DNA from: Desulfuromonadaceae bacterium
GTDB taxonomy: Bacteria; Desulfobacterota; Desulfuromonadia; Desulfuromonadales; JAAYDE01
Assembly: GCA_012512925.1 (NCBI GenBank)
Contig: JAAZDE010000099.1
Coordinates: 1 to 53,526 of the forward strand
DNA: 53,526 nucleotides
Direction: 5' to 3'
Position 1 is the first letter of the stretch, and the number at the start of each line of letters is the position of its first letter. Shown here piece after piece: positions 19,901-29,664 of this stretch. The translations under genes and the position numbers were made by a program. A model generated the notes under the pieces. That model had not been told where the DNA came from and made no database searches. It was given only the letters and a program-made list of their open reading frames with translations.

Positions 19901-20594
19901 GGAGAGAGTGAAGTTTCAGGGAGCACGGCAAGAGGAGCGGCGGCCGGTTATCGTTGACGGTCTGCGCCGCTACGGCCTGGACGAGGAGTTGTGGCTGGGA
20001 CCGGTTGCCGGGATGGTGGAGAAACTGCTTGCGGCTCCCTTGTCCCCAGGGGCAGAGAACTTTTCTCTGAATAATATTGAAAATGGCTCTCGGATCGCGG
20101 AGATGGGGTTCTATTTCCCGCTGCAGGGGCTCACCAATGACGACCTCATCGGGGCCTTATCAAACTCCTCTTCCTGCTCGGCGGCTTTCCTCCAGCGCCT
20201 GAAAAAATTGCCGGAGGAAAGCCGCGGCGGGTTCATGAAGGGTTTTATCGATCTGGTGTTCGAACATCAGGGGCGTTATTACATCATTGACTGGAAATCC
20301 AATTATCTCGGGCGCCGGCTGGAGGATTACCGCCCTCACAGGCTGGAAGAAGTTATGGACAGGGAACTCTATCTGCTGCAGTACCATCTCTATGCCCTCG
20401 CCCTGCACAAACATCTCCGCTTCCGGCTCCGGGATTACCACTACGAGCGGCATTTCGGCGCAGTCTTTTACATCTTCCTGCGGGGCATAGGGGGTCCGGA
20501 AGGGTGCGGGATTTACCGGGACCGTCCATCCGTCCAAACCATCGAGGCCCTGGAAAGTTGTTTCCAATGGGGACCACAGGGAGGAACGGGGTGA
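16953..20594 (+). CDS. recB: Exodeoxyribonuclease V beta subunit RecB
   Basis: 3'-5' helicase plus nuclease subunit of RecBCD, 1213 residues (E. coli RecB is near 1180). The superfamily-1 motifs are intact: Walker A EASAGTGKTRTI near residues 17-28, TIHGFCRKILQEHCFESG, the Walker B region LIDEFQDTDPVQYQIF, GDPKQAIYSFRGADIFTYM, the late helicase motif VQVITIHRSKGLEFPVVF, and LYVALTRAKHLC. The C-terminal nuclease domain has GFIDLVF and YIIDWKSNYLG near residue 1110, where the Asp and Lys of DWKSN are the catalytic nuclease residues, so the enzyme should be active. It begins inside the recC stop codon and ends overlapping the recD start. Confidence 0.97.
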   Translation: MTSPLERLPAPLKGFHLIEASAGTGKTRTITDLFVRLLLEGHGVGEILVVTFTEAATKELKSRLRRRLLEALAVVDGLHGDPELERLVQAAAGNRRGLRARLQGAVTGFDEAAVFTIHGFCRKILQEHCFESGQLFDVELIADPSFLLQEAVEDFWRRLLPEVSPLFLRFLLKLLQDRRRDRDAPDLLADFARQVLSRPDLRVLSPPAPDGLTETEQEVAGLFAAMRILWEREREKIFSLLQDQGLNRRSYPVNRISPWMSEGDDFFLSADPFFEWKHLDRFSVETLAAACKKGFSPVHHPFFEDCRLFLQKRDRLKEDYSLRLARLKNDLIHFLDKEMARRKETLRIRSFDDLLHDLRNALTSSGGTLAAAVRSKFPVALIDEFQDTDPVQYQIFRSIYASPDTLLFIIGDPKQAIYSFRGADIFTYMAAGKDAAKIALEVNWRSAPQLVRGVNTLFARCPNPFLFDAIRFREVAAADKEEREILHLSGVLPSAPLRLCFFPRMTEEREIGRERADEIVPRSVAAEISSLLQRGRRGEARLLQVAKGKDGEEQTLSERPLEAGDIAVIVRTNLETRLVRDALLGQGIPSVIHGSESLFASVEAEDVLRLLQALAEPGRESLIKAALATPFFGFTPARFHELIEDEKGWGEWLEKFTEWHRLWLDFGLITMATALMNREGVRERLIRLPQGERRLTNLVHCWEILHRTAEERHLGMKGVITWFARQVAERPEQEEYQLRLETDDRAVQVITIHRSKGLEFPVVFAPYCWSGGGSGNLVFFHDQKQENRLTLDLGSAELAAHKTAMAAEELAENMRLLYVALTRAKHLCHLAWGAFKGGERSAVAYLFHGQDESRQEPFALDFSRLSDDDLREDLNRAIGGPETGIVVTVPPAAEECARRPLISGEECPPLELPVPPRTIPRPWRMSSFSSLISGSRRDEGVPEIESLEDFFPTQEPSLRPEKPLTLFDFPRGIRPGLCLHHILERVKFQGARQEERRPVIVDGLRRYGLDEELWLGPVAGMVEKLLAAPLSPGAENFSLNNIENGSRIAEMGFYFPLQGLTNDDLIGALSNSSSCSAAFLQRLKKLPEESRGGFMKGFIDLVFEHQGRYYIIDWKSNYLGRRLEDYRPHRLEEVMDRELYLLQYHLYALALHKHLRFRLRDYHYERHFGAVFYIFLRGIGGPEGCGIYRDRPSVQTIEALESCFQWGPQGGTG

Positions 20595-22438
20595 AAGCGG
20601 CCGACCATCCCCGCTTGAGCGGCTTATTTTCAGGCCTGGAGCACCATTTCGCCGACTTCATGGAGAGACTCTCCGGCGGGGATCGGCACGAATTGTGGCT
20701 GGCCGCCGCCCTTCTCTGCAGGCAAACCGCCGCGGGGCATATCTGCCTCGATCTGCGCCGATGGGATCCGCAGGCGGCATTCCCCGCCGCGGCCATTTCT
20801 TTTCCCTCCCCTTCCCTCTGGCTGGAAAAACTCCAAGGGGCGGCGGTGGTGGGCCGGCCGGCCACGAGGCACCCCTTGATCCTCGATGAAAAGGGCCGTC
20901 TATACCTCAACAAATACTGGAACTATGAAAGGGAATGCGCTGAAACTATAAATAAAATGATTTCTTCGACGGTTACTGTCGACGAGTCTCTGCTGGCCGC
21001 CGGGCTGGCCCGTCTTTTTCCCTCTCCAGCCGAACCGGAAATCGACTTGCAGAAAACGGCCGCCGCCATTGCCGTGCTCAAGCGTTTTTGCGTCATCTCG
21101 GGCGGTCCCGGCAGTGGCAAAACCACCATCGTTGTCCGCGTGCTGCTGCTGCTGATGGAACAGTCCCCGGCCAAGCCGCCGAGCATCCTGCTGGCGGCCC
21201 CCACCGGCAAGGCGGCGGCGCGCCTCAGGGAAACCATTCGCGGCTGGAAGGGGCGCCTGGAAGCGGAACCCCATCTGCTTGAGGCCATTCCCGATGAGGT
21301 TTTCACCCTCCACCGGTTACTCGGCTTCCACCCCTTTACCGGCAAATGCCGGCACCATCGGGACAACCCTCTGTCCTGTGATCTGCTGGTCATCGACGAA
21401 GCGTCTATGGTCGATCTCCCCCTGTTGGTGCGGGTGATGAGGGCGCTCCATCCCGAATCTCGTCTGCTGCTGCTTGGTGACCATCATCAGCTCGCCTCGG
21501 TGGAAGCGGGAGCGGTGCTCAGTGATCTTTGCGGTCCCCGAGCGGAGAACGCCTTCTCCCCCACCCTGTCGACACGTCTCGAAAAGCTTCTGTCCATCCT
21601 TCGTACCAACCCCTCCGTTGACGAATCCTTCCGCCCTCCTCTTCTTTCCGATTCCCTGGTTTTTTTACGGAAAAGCTACCGTTTCGATGAATCGGGAGGG
21701 ATCGGAAAGGCGGCCCGCCTGATCAAGGCGGGAAAAGGGCAAGAGACGGTGGCCTTCCTCTCCGACCCCACGGCGACGGCATGCCGGCTCCATCCTTCCG
21801 CTTCCCCCGGGAAGATCGCGGCGACCATCGTGGAACAATTTCACGATCATTATCAAAATCTTTTTTCAAGCCCCGATCCCTGGACCTATCTCCAACGCTT
21901 TTCCCGTTTCGCGGTTCTCTGCGCCCTGCGACAGGGGCCTTTCGGCGCCGAGGAATTCAATCCGCTTCTGGAAAGGGAGATGGCACGACGGGGGCTGATT
22001 TCTTCCTTCGGCCCCTGGTACCACGGACGACCGATCATGATCACCAGCAATGATTACCGTCTCGGCCTTTTCAACGGAGATGTCGGCGTCGTTTTCCGAA
22101 AACCGGCAGACCAGCGGATGACGGCCTTCTTCCCCACTCCGGACGGGGGCTTGCTGCCACTCTCCCCCGGCCGCCTGCCGGCTCATGAAACGTCATTCAC
22201 CATGACCATTCACAAAAGCCAGGGATCGGAATTCGACAGGGTCTTCCTCTTGTTGCCCCCCCATTTTTCAGAGGTATTGACCAGAGAACTGGTCTACACC
22301 GGGCTCACCCGAGCCAGACGGGAGGCAGTCATCTGCGCACCGGACGATATCCTGGCCAGGACGGTGGAGCGCAAACTGGTTCGAAGTTCGGGACTGTACG
22401 ATCACTTCTGGGGCCATAAAACCCTTGATTCGCGTTGA
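20591..22438 (+). CDS. recD: Exodeoxyribonuclease V alpha subunit RecD
   Basis: 5'-3' helicase subunit of RecBCD, 615 residues. I place the start at GTG 20591 rather than the track's 20504: AGGGAGG sits six bases upstream and the GTG overlaps the recB stop (GTGA), matching the coupling seen between recC and recB. Helicase motifs are intact: Walker A SGGPGSGKTTI near residues 170-180, APTGKAAARLRE, Walker B LLVIDEASMVDLPLL, GDHHQLASVEAG, and the C-terminal TMTIHKSQGSEFDRVFLLLP followed by LVYTGLTRARREAVI. The N-terminal segment before the P-loop is the RecB-contact domain. With all three subunits present and apparently catalytically competent, a functional RecBCD complex is expected. Confidence 0.96.
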   Translation: MKAADHPRLSGLFSGLEHHFADFMERLSGGDRHELWLAAALLCRQTAAGHICLDLRRWDPQAAFPAAAISFPSPSLWLEKLQGAAVVGRPATRHPLILDEKGRLYLNKYWNYERECAETINKMISSTVTVDESLLAAGLARLFPSPAEPEIDLQKTAAAIAVLKRFCVISGGPGSGKTTIVVRVLLLLMEQSPAKPPSILLAAPTGKAAARLRETIRGWKGRLEAEPHLLEAIPDEVFTLHRLLGFHPFTGKCRHHRDNPLSCDLLVIDEASMVDLPLLVRVMRALHPESRLLLLGDHHQLASVEAGAVLSDLCGPRAENAFSPTLSTRLEKLLSILRTNPSVDESFRPPLLSDSLVFLRKSYRFDESGGIGKAARLIKAGKGQETVAFLSDPTATACRLHPSASPGKIAATIVEQFHDHYQNLFSSPDPWTYLQRFSRFAVLCALRQGPFGAEEFNPLLEREMARRGLISSFGPWYHGRPIMITSNDYRLGLFNGDVGVVFRKPADQRMTAFFPTPDGGLLPLSPGRLPAHETSFTMTIHKSQGSEFDRVFLLLPPHFSEVLTRELVYTGLTRARREAVICAPDDILARTVERKLVRSSGLYDHFWGHKTLDSR

Positions 22439-22455
22439 TGTTGATAGCTTTTAAC

Positions 22456-22483
22456 TTGACTTGAAATTCTTCAGCATTATAGA
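22456..22483 (+). promoter_or_regulatory. Candidate sigma-70 promoter upstream of livK
   Basis: TTGACT and TATAGA are 16 bases apart in an AT-rich gap of 152 bases after recD. A second, weaker TTGACA occurs at 22517. No terminator for recD is visible in the gap. Confidence 0.5.
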
Positions 22484-22590
22484 TTTCAATCTTAAATTCA
22501 GCGGATTGGATGTTTTTTGACATGACTCGAAAAAGCTGTTTATCCGTTGGCCCGTTGCCAACTTTCCATTAACGCCTGGAGGTAATAAAA

Positions 22591-23757
22591 ATGGCACGAT
22601 TCAAAAATGCACAATCGCTGAAAAAAGGATTTGTCCTGACCGTTGCGGCGGTGGCTTTTGTCGCTCTTGTGGTTCTGCCCGCGACCTCTTTTGCCGCCAA
22701 AGACGCCAAAGCCGGGCCGCTCAAAATCGGCGTGGGCGGCGCCCACAGCGGCGACCTGGCCTCTTACGGTCTGCCCACCGTCAAAGCCGTCGAACTGGTG
22801 GTCAAGGCCAAGAACGATGCCGGCGGCATCAATGGCCGTATGATCGAACTTCTGACCCAGGATGACGCCTGTAAGCCGGAAATGGCTGTCAATGCCGCCT
22901 CCAAGCTGGTGACCGACGGCGCCGAGGCAATTATCGGCCATATCTGCAGCGGTGCCACAAATGCCGCGCTGGGCATCTACAAGGACGCCAAACTCGTGGT
23001 CATTTCCCCTTCAGCAACCAACACCGACCTCACCCATAGTGGCAACAATCCTAATTTTTTCAGGACCATTGGATCTGATTACGCTCAAGCGAAATCCATT
23101 GTGGATTTTAGTCTCAAAAATCTGAATGCAAAAAATATCGCCGTCATCCATGACAAAGGGGACTACGGCAAAGGTTTGGCCGAATTAGCCAAATCGTTAC
23201 TGGAAGCTACGCCCGGCGTCGCCGTAGCCCTGTTTGAAGGGGTCACCCCCGGGGCCGTGGACTACTCGGCGGTCGTGCAGAAGATCAAGCAGTCCAAGGC
23301 CGATGCGGTCATTTTTGGCGGGTACCATCCCGAAGCTTCTAAAATCGTCACCCAGATGCGCCGCAGAGGCATGAAAATCCCCTTCATCTCCGATGACGGC
23401 GTCAAGGACGATACTTTCATCAAGGTGGCGGGGAAATATGCTGAAGGCGTTTACGCCACCGGCCCCAAGGACACCTCCAAAAATCCTCTCACCATTAAAG
23501 CCATCGCCGATCATAAGCGGGTATACGGGGAAGATCCGGGCGCTTTTTTCATTAACGCCTACGCCGCCGCCCAGGCTCTCGTCAATGCCATCGAAAAGGC
23601 CGGCTCCACCGATTTCGACAAGATTGTCAACGCCCTGCACAACGAACCGGTGGAAACCCCGCTGGGCAACATCAAGTTTGACGAGAGGGGGGATGCCATC
23701 GGCGTCGGCTTCTCCATCTATCAGGTCCAAAACGGTGTCTACGTGGAAATGGAGTAG
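22591..23757 (+). CDS. livK: Branched-chain amino-acid ABC transporter, periplasmic binding protein
   Basis: Type-I periplasmic solute-binding protein of 388 residues. It has a clear signal peptide: a basic start, a hydrophobic core VAAVAFVALVVLP, and a cleavage site after SFA. The mature protein starts with KIGVGGAHSGDLASYG and shows GGINGRMIELLTQDDACKPEMAVNAA and VISPSATNTDLT, the expected LivK-type ligand-binding pattern; the two Cys residues (DDAC and HICSG) match the disulfide of this family. The ATG follows a strong GGAGG. The family binds leucine, isoleucine and valine but also other amino acids or small amides, so the exact ligand is not proven. It is the first gene of livKHMGF and is followed by an internal terminator. 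Confidence 0.93.
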   Translation: MARFKNAQSLKKGFVLTVAAVAFVALVVLPATSFAAKDAKAGPLKIGVGGAHSGDLASYGLPTVKAVELVVKAKNDAGGINGRMIELLTQDDACKPEMAVNAASKLVTDGAEAIIGHICSGATNAALGIYKDAKLVVISPSATNTDLTHSGNNPNFFRTIGSDYAQAKSIVDFSLKNLNAKNIAVIHDKGDYGKGLAELAKSLLEATPGVAVALFEGVTPGAVDYSAVVQKIKQSKADAVIFGGYHPEASKIVTQMRRRGMKIPFISDDGVKDDTFIKVAGKYAEGVYATGPKDTSKNPLTIKAIADHKRVYGEDPGAFFINAYAAAQALVNAIEKAGSTDFDKIVNALHNEPVETPLGNIKFDERGDAIGVGFSIYQVQNGVYVEME

Positions 23758-23775
23758 ACTGCTTACGGTATGATC

Positions 23776-23817
23776 TCAAGGGGCAGGCCGACGATGGGTC
23801 CGCCCCTTGATTTTTTT
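23776..23817 (+). terminator. Intra-operon terminator between livK and livH
   Basis: Perfect 9-bp stem TCAAGGGGC / GCCCCTTGA followed by seven Ts. It lies just after livK, so it probably trims most transcripts after the binding-protein gene and sets the binding protein in excess over the membrane parts. Confidence 0.8.
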
Positions 23818-23858
23818 CTTTGGGCAAGCATTCTCAAACCCCCGACAGCAGGCCATCC

Positions 23859-24761
23859 ATGGATTATTTTCTGGAACTATTTCTCGGCGGTCTGACCCGA
23901 GGCAGCATCTACGCCCTGATCGCCCTCGGCTACACCATGGTTTACGGCATCATCGAGCTGATCAACTTCGCCCATGGCGAAATTTACATGATCGGCGCCT
24001 TTACCGCCCTGATCGCGGCCAGCGTTCTCAATATCATGGGCTTCGGTCCGGTCACCATTCTGATTTTGGCCATGGTGCTGGCAATCGTTTATTCGTGCGC
24101 CTACGGCGTTACCATGGAGAAAATCGCCTACAAGCCGTTGCGCCATTCAACGCGGCTGGCGCCGCTGATCAGCGCCATCGGCATGTCCATCTTTTTTCAG
24201 AATTATGTTCTTCTCGCCCAGACCTCCGACTTTCTTCCCTTTCCCAGCCTGTTGCCGGAGCTCGAAATTCTCGAGCCCTACGCCTACATCATCCGCTCCT
24301 CGGAGGTGTTTATCATTCTCACCACCTTCGGGGTAATGGTGCTGCTGACCCTGCTCATCAAATTCACCCGTATCGGCAAGGCGATGCGGGCCACCGCCCA
24401 GGACCGCACCATGGCGATGCTGGTCGGGGTCGATGTGAACCGCGTCATTTCCATGACCTTCATTATCGGTTCTTCCATGGCCGCCATCGGCGGAGTGCTG
24501 ATCGCCTCCCATATCGGCCAGATCAATTTCTATATCGGTTTCATCGCCGGCATCAAAGCCTTTACCGCCGCCGTTCTGGGCGGTATCGGCAGCATCCCGG
24601 GGGCGGTTCTGGGGAGTCTGGTCCTCGGCTGGACGGAGAGCTTCGCCACCGGCTACATTTCCAGCGATTACGAGGATGTTTTTGCCTTCGGTTTTCTGGT
24701 CCTGATCCTCATTTTCCGCCCTGCCGGTCTGCTCGGCAAAGCCACAACCCAGAAGGTGTGA
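23859..24761 (+). CDS. livH: Branched-chain amino-acid ABC transporter, permease LivH
   Basis: Inner-membrane permease, one of two that form the transport channel. I use ATG 23859 (300 residues); the track start at 23820 adds 13 unlikely residues that lie right after the terminator T-run. LivH-type text is plain: GGLTRGSIYALIALGYTMVYGIIELINFAHGE at the N-terminus, RATAQDRTMAMLVGVDVNRVI (the cytoplasmic coupling loop that contacts the ATPase) and AVLGGIGSIPGAVLGSLVLG near the C-terminus. About eight hydrophobic segments are visible. Its partner livM follows after 43 bases. Confidence 0.93.
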   Translation: MDYFLELFLGGLTRGSIYALIALGYTMVYGIIELINFAHGEIYMIGAFTALIAASVLNIMGFGPVTILILAMVLAIVYSCAYGVTMEKIAYKPLRHSTRLAPLISAIGMSIFFQNYVLLAQTSDFLPFPSLLPELEILEPYAYIIRSSEVFIILTTFGVMVLLTLLIKFTRIGKAMRATAQDRTMAMLVGVDVNRVISMTFIIGSSMAAIGGVLIASHIGQINFYIGFIAGIKAFTAAVLGGIGSIPGAVLGSLVLGWTESFATGYISSDYEDVFAFGFLVLILIFRPAGLLGKATTQKV

Positions 24762-24804
24762 CCAGTATCAATTCTTTACCCTGTGGAAACTCGGGAAAAA
24801 CGCC

Positions 24805-26042
24805 ATGTGGAAGTTTTTCAGCCTGGATGAAATCAAAAAGTCGCTGTTGATGGCCCTCTGGTTCATCTTCCTGACCTTTCCCATCATGGTGATTCGGGTC
24901 AATCCCATTTATAACGTGGTCGAGTGGCGCTGGCAGAACATGGCGCTGGTGGGTGCCGGCGCTTTCTTCCTTTCATTTCTGTGGCGCTATTTTCTGGAAT
25001 ACAAAAACCCGGCACCCTCGAAACCTGCCGATGACGCCGCAGTTTCCAGAAGTGGCAGATTTTCGGAACTGCTGCGCAGTTCCGGAACCCGCCGTCTGGC
25101 TATCGGTGCGGCGGTGATCTTGGCCTTGGCCTTCCCCTACCTCTTTTCCAGCTATCAGGTCAACATCATGACCACGGCCCTGATCTATGTGGTCCTGGGC
25201 CTCGGGCTGAATATCGTCGTCGGTCTGGCCGGCCTTCTCGATCTCGGTTATGTGGCCTTTTACGCTGTCGGCGCCTACAGCTACGCTCTCCTCAACCTCC
25301 ATTTCGGCCTCAGCTTCTGGATCTGTCTGCCCATCGGGGCGGCTCTGGCGGCTTTGTTCGGCATCCTGCTCGGTTTCCCGGTGCTGCGCCTGCGGGGGGA
25401 CTATCTGGCCATCGTCACCCTCGGTTTCGGCGAGATCATTCGCCTGGTTCTGGAGAACTGGAACGATTTTTCCAAAGGCCCGAGCGGCATTGCCGGAATC
25501 CCCCGCCCCGGAATTCCGGGCATCGAGATGTCCCTCAACGCCAGCAGCGTTTTCCTTTATTTTCTGATGATCGCCCTGGCTCTGTTTACCATCATGGTGG
25601 TAAGCCGGCTTCGCAATTCCCGGATCGGGCGGGCCTGGATCGCCCTGCGCGAGGATGAGATCGCCTGTCAGGCCATGGGGGTCGACAAGACCAAAACCAA
25701 ACTGACCGCCTTTGCCTTGGGCGCCACCTGGGCCGGCATGGGGGGGGTCATGTTCGCCGCCAAAACCACTTTCATCAACCCGGCCAGCTTCACTTTCCTG
25801 GAATCGGCCATCATCCTGTCCATCGTTGTCCTCGGCGGCATGGGCTCCATCATCGGCGTCATCGCCAGCGCCTTTATTCTGATTCTGCTTCCCGAATATC
25901 TGCGCGCCTTTTCCGAATACCGGATGCTGATCTTCGGCGCCGTTCTTGTCATCATGATGGTCTTCCGACCCCAGGGGCTGATCAGCAATGTCCGTCAAAC
26001 TTATCGTTTTAAAGGACTGCAGGAAAACAAGGAGGGAGACTG

Positions 26043-26043
<1 letters not shown>
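24805..26043 (+). CDS. livM: Branched-chain amino-acid ABC transporter, permease LivM
   Basis: Second permease, 412 residues. The N-terminal ~95 residues hold two extra hydrophobic segments and a Pro/Ala/Asp-rich linker before the conserved core, as in E. coli LivM, which is also longer than LivH. The core contains [38 protein letters not shown], then [23 protein letters not shown], the coupling loop [23 protein letters not shown], and [15 protein letters not shown]. The start ATG has only a weak GGGAA upstream. Its TGA shares bases with the livG ATG (TGATG), so the two are coupled. Confidence 0.93.
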
Positions 26044-26823
<780 letters not shown>

Positions 26824-26831
<8 letters not shown>

Positions 26832-27531
26832 AATCAGGAATATTCGAACTTATTACGGAAACATACAGGCTCTCAAGGGGATCACTCTCGATATCGCCGA
26901 AGGGGAGATCATCACCCTGATCGGGGCCAACGGCGCCGGGAAAAGCACCACACTGATGTCGATTTGCGGCGTGGCGCGGCCACGTTATGGAGAAATCTTT
27001 TTCCGCGGCACGCCGATTCATGAAATGTCCACGGAAAAAATCGTCGCTCTCGGCATTTGTCAGGTACCGGAAGGAAGACGCATCTTCCCCAATCTTACCG
27101 TCATGGAAAATCTGGAGATGGGAGCTTTCCTTCGCCGCGATGGCCACGGCATCAAAAATGACCTTGACCATGTTTTCGATCTCTTCCCCATACTGGCCCA
27201 GCGCCGGTCCCAGGCGGGTGGCACCCTGAGTGGCGGGGAACAGCAGATGTTGGCCATCTCCCGGGCGCTCATGGCCCGCCCCAAGCTCCTGCTGCTCGAC
27301 GAACCCTCCCTTGGGTTGGCGCCCCTGATCATTCAACAGATTTTTGAAATCATCAAAAAGATCAATGCGGAGAGCAAGACCACCATCTTTCTGGTGGAAC
27401 AAAACGCCAATCTGGCCCTCAAGGTGGCCCATCGCGGCTATGTCATGGAAAACGGCCTCATCACCATGAGCGATTCGGCAATCAATCTCCTGGGCAACGA
27501 AGAGGTGAAAAAAGCCTATCTGGGCCTCTGA
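26824..27531 (+). CDS. livF: Branched-chain amino-acid ABC transporter, ATPase LivF
   Basis: Second ATPase of the importer, 235 residues. The ATG at 26824 overlaps the end of livG by eight bases and is preceded by GGGGGAAG; the ORF track's earlier start lies within livG and is rejected. Motifs: Walker A GANGAGKSTTLMSICG, the Q-loop text GICQVPEGRRIFPNLTVMENLEMGA that is characteristic of LivF, signature LSGGEQQMLAISRAL, Walker B LLLLDEPSLGLAP and the switch His replaced by VEQNA, as is normal in LivF. It ends the liv operon; the 88 bases up to the convergent gmhB gene show no strong terminator. Confidence 0.95.
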
Positions 27532-27619
27532 CAAGCAAGCTCTTTTTCTTCCCCACTTGCAAAATCCTTGATCCCTACTCAAAGCGTAATTTTTGGATGA
27601 CCACACCCGACAGGTGATC

Positions 27620-28204
27620 TCAGGACAGGGAAAGGATGTATTCGACAGCTCCCGGCAGGTCGGCAAAGGTGAGAACATTTTCCGGTAGAATCTTTCTCGC
27701 CGTTTCTTCTCCGTAACCTGTCAGGACCAGCAGCGGTCGGCAGCCGGCATTCCTTCCTGCCTCGATATCGGAGGTCTTGTCGCCGATCATGAAAGAATTG
27801 GGGAGGTCTATGCCGAAATCCGCCGCGGCCTGCAACAACATTCCGGGATGTCCTTTGCGACATAAACAGGTTGTGCGGAAGGGTGGAATCCCCTCGGGAT
27901 GGTGGGGGCAGACATAGAAAGCGTCTATGGTTGTCCCCTCTCGCTTCAGCAGAGCTTGGATGTGGCGATGGACGAGATTCACTTCGAAGAGGGTGAAATA
28001 GCCTCTGGCCACCCCCGATTGGTTGGTAATGACAATGACCAGAAATCCGGCTTGCCTGAGTTGACCGATCGCCTGAGGTACACCGGGGAAGAATTCCAGA
28101 TCCTCGGCGTGACAAAGATACCCTTTCTCCACATGAAGGGTTCCGTCCCTGTCGATGAAAACGGCCCTGCGCAATTCAGGACGGTTTGCCGACACCGTTT
28201 TCAA
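27620..28204 (-). CDS. gmhB: D-glycero-D-manno-heptose-1,7-bisphosphate 7-phosphatase
   Basis: HAD-family phosphatase of 194 residues that removes the 7-phosphate from heptose 1,7-bisphosphate during ADP-heptose synthesis. The nucleophile motif is FIDRDGTL (residues 16-23), followed by GVARGYFT and the zinc-site pattern [20 protein letters not shown] that marks GmhB-type histidinol-phosphatase relatives, and [12 protein letters not shown] near the C-terminus. The start is a TTG whose last two bases plus the next overlap the hldE stop (TTGA), with GGAG five bases upstream. It is the last gene of the heptose operon. Confidence 0.95.
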   Translation of the reverse strand: MKTVSANRPELRRAVFIDRDGTLHVEKGYLCHAEDLEFFPGVPQAIGQLRQAGFLVIVITNQSGVARGYFTLFEVNLVHRHIQALLKREGTTIDAFYVCPHHPEGIPPFRTTCLCRKGHPGMLLQAAADFGIDLPNSFMIGDKTSDIEAGRNAGCRPLLVLTGYGEETARKILPENVLTFADLPGAVEYILSLS

Positions 28205-29664
28205 AAGCGCTCCAGAATCCGGTTGATGAGTTGGGTTGTGGAACGCCCTTCCACGAAGCGAATGATCTCCACCCTTCCGCCATACCCTTCAACCTGTTCC
28301 CGGCCAACGACCCCTTCCGGGGTGTAATCCCCTCCCTTTACCAGGATATCGGGGCGCAGGGCGGCGATCAGGTCGAGAGGGGTGTCCTCATCGAAAATAG
28401 TCACATAATCGACACAGCTCAGGGCGGCCAGGATTTGCGCCCTTTCCTCTTCTCCGATCAGGGGGCGTTTTTCCCCTTTGAGACGGTGCACCGAGGCGTC
28501 GGAGTTGAGGCCGAGAATCAGCAGATCCCCCAATTGGCGCGCCTGCTGCAGATATTTGACGTGTCCGACATGCAGAAGATCGAAACAACCGTTGGTGAAA
28601 ACAACCGATTTCCCAACCTTGCGGGCCGCGGCGACGATCTTCTCCAGGCAATTCCCGGTCTGGATTTTGGAATCGGTTCCATACAACTGGCGCCGGGCCT
28701 CTTCCAGCATTTCTTCCGCGCGGACGGTCGAGGTGCCGACCTTGCCGACCACGATCCCCGCCGCCAGATTGGCCGCCTGGGCCGCCTCGGTAAAGGAAAG
28801 GCCCCCTCCCAGCCCGGCCCCCAGAAGAGCGAGAACCGTATCTCCGGCGCCCGACACATCAAACACCTCCCGCGCCCGAGTCTGCAGATCGATCTCATCA
28901 CCATTTTGGAAAAACAGGGTCATCCCCTCTTCCGAGCGGGTCAGGGCCAAAGCCTCCAGTTCGAGGGAAGCCACGATCCTTTTACCCGCCTTGCGCAGAT
29001 TGGCGTCGGTCATGGGGAAAAGGTCGGTTGCCTGCAGAAGTTCTCTGCGGTTGGGAGTCAACAAAGTGGCGCCGCGGTATTTGGTGAAATCTTTTCCCTT
29101 GGGATCGACCAGCACCGGAATCCCTTTGGCGCGGGCCATGGCGATCAGTTCCCTCAGCAGGCTATCGGTCAATACGCCCTTCCCGTAATCGGAAAGCAAC
29201 AGGCACTGGCAGTCGTCGAGCTTCTCTCCACAGCAGGTCAACAAGCGCTCTTCCACCGCCGGCGGAATGGCCTCACGGCTCTCCCGGTCGATTCTCATCA
29301 TCTGCTGATTGCTGGCCAATATGCGGGTTTTGCGACTGGTTTTGCGGTCCGGCTGAAGAATCACTCCATCACTGGACTTTTGCAGGGCGGAAAGCAGGGC
29401 CAGGACCCTTTCCCCATCTTGGTCCCCCCCGACCACACTCACCGTCTCCACCTGGCAGCCCAGTGAATGAAGATTGTGGATCACATTGCCGGCGCCGCCA
29501 AGGCGCAGGTCTTCTTGGTGAATATCGACAATCTGCACCGGCGCTTCGGGAGAGATCCGTTCGGTCGTCCCCCACAAATACTCATCCAGCATCAGATCTC
29601 CGACAACCAGAATATGGATACCGGGAAGCCGCTCCACAAACCCTTCAATCGCCGTTCGCTTCAT
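28201..29664 (-). CDS. hldE: Bifunctional heptose-7-phosphate kinase / heptose-1-phosphate adenylyltransferase
   Basis: Enzyme of 487 residues that performs two steps of ADP-heptose synthesis for LPS inner core. Residues 1-320 are a ribokinase-type kinase: [14 protein letters not shown] near the start, [13 protein letters not shown], and [19 protein letters not shown] with the catalytic Asp near residue 270. Residues about 345-480 are a nucleotidyltransferase with [17 protein letters not shown] (the HxGH motif) and [15 protein letters not shown]. Length matches E. coli HldE (477). It begins at an ATG overlapping the stop of the upstream gene by four bases and its own stop overlaps the gmhB start, so the three are tightly coupled. 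Confidence 0.97.
   Translation of the reverse strand: MKRTAIEGFVERLPGIHILVVGDLMLDEYLWGTTERISPEAPVQIVDIHQEDLRLGGAGNVIHNLHSLGCQVETVSVVGGDQDGERVLALLSALQKSSDGVILQPDRKTSRKTRILASNQQMMRIDRESREAIPPAVEERLLTCCGEKLDDCQCLLLSDYGKGVLTDSLLRELIAMARAKGIPVLVDPKGKDFTKYRGATLLTPNRRELLQATDLFPMTDANLRKAGKRIVASLELEALALTRSEEGMTLFFQNGDEIDLQTRAREVFDVSGAGDTVLALLGAGLGGGLSFTEAAQAANLAAGIVVGKVGTSTVRAEEMLEEARRQLYGTDSKIQTGNCLEKIVAAARKVGKSVVFTNGCFDLLHVGHVKYLQQARQLGDLLILGLNSDASVHRLKGEKRPLIGEEERAQILAALSCVDYVTIFDEDTPLDLIAALRPDILVKGGDYTPEGVVGREQVEGYGGRVEIIRFVEGRSTTQLINRILERF

Noticed and set aside
28186-29466. Plus-strand frame of 426 codons
   Set aside because: It is antisense to hldE and its sequence has no recognisable motif.
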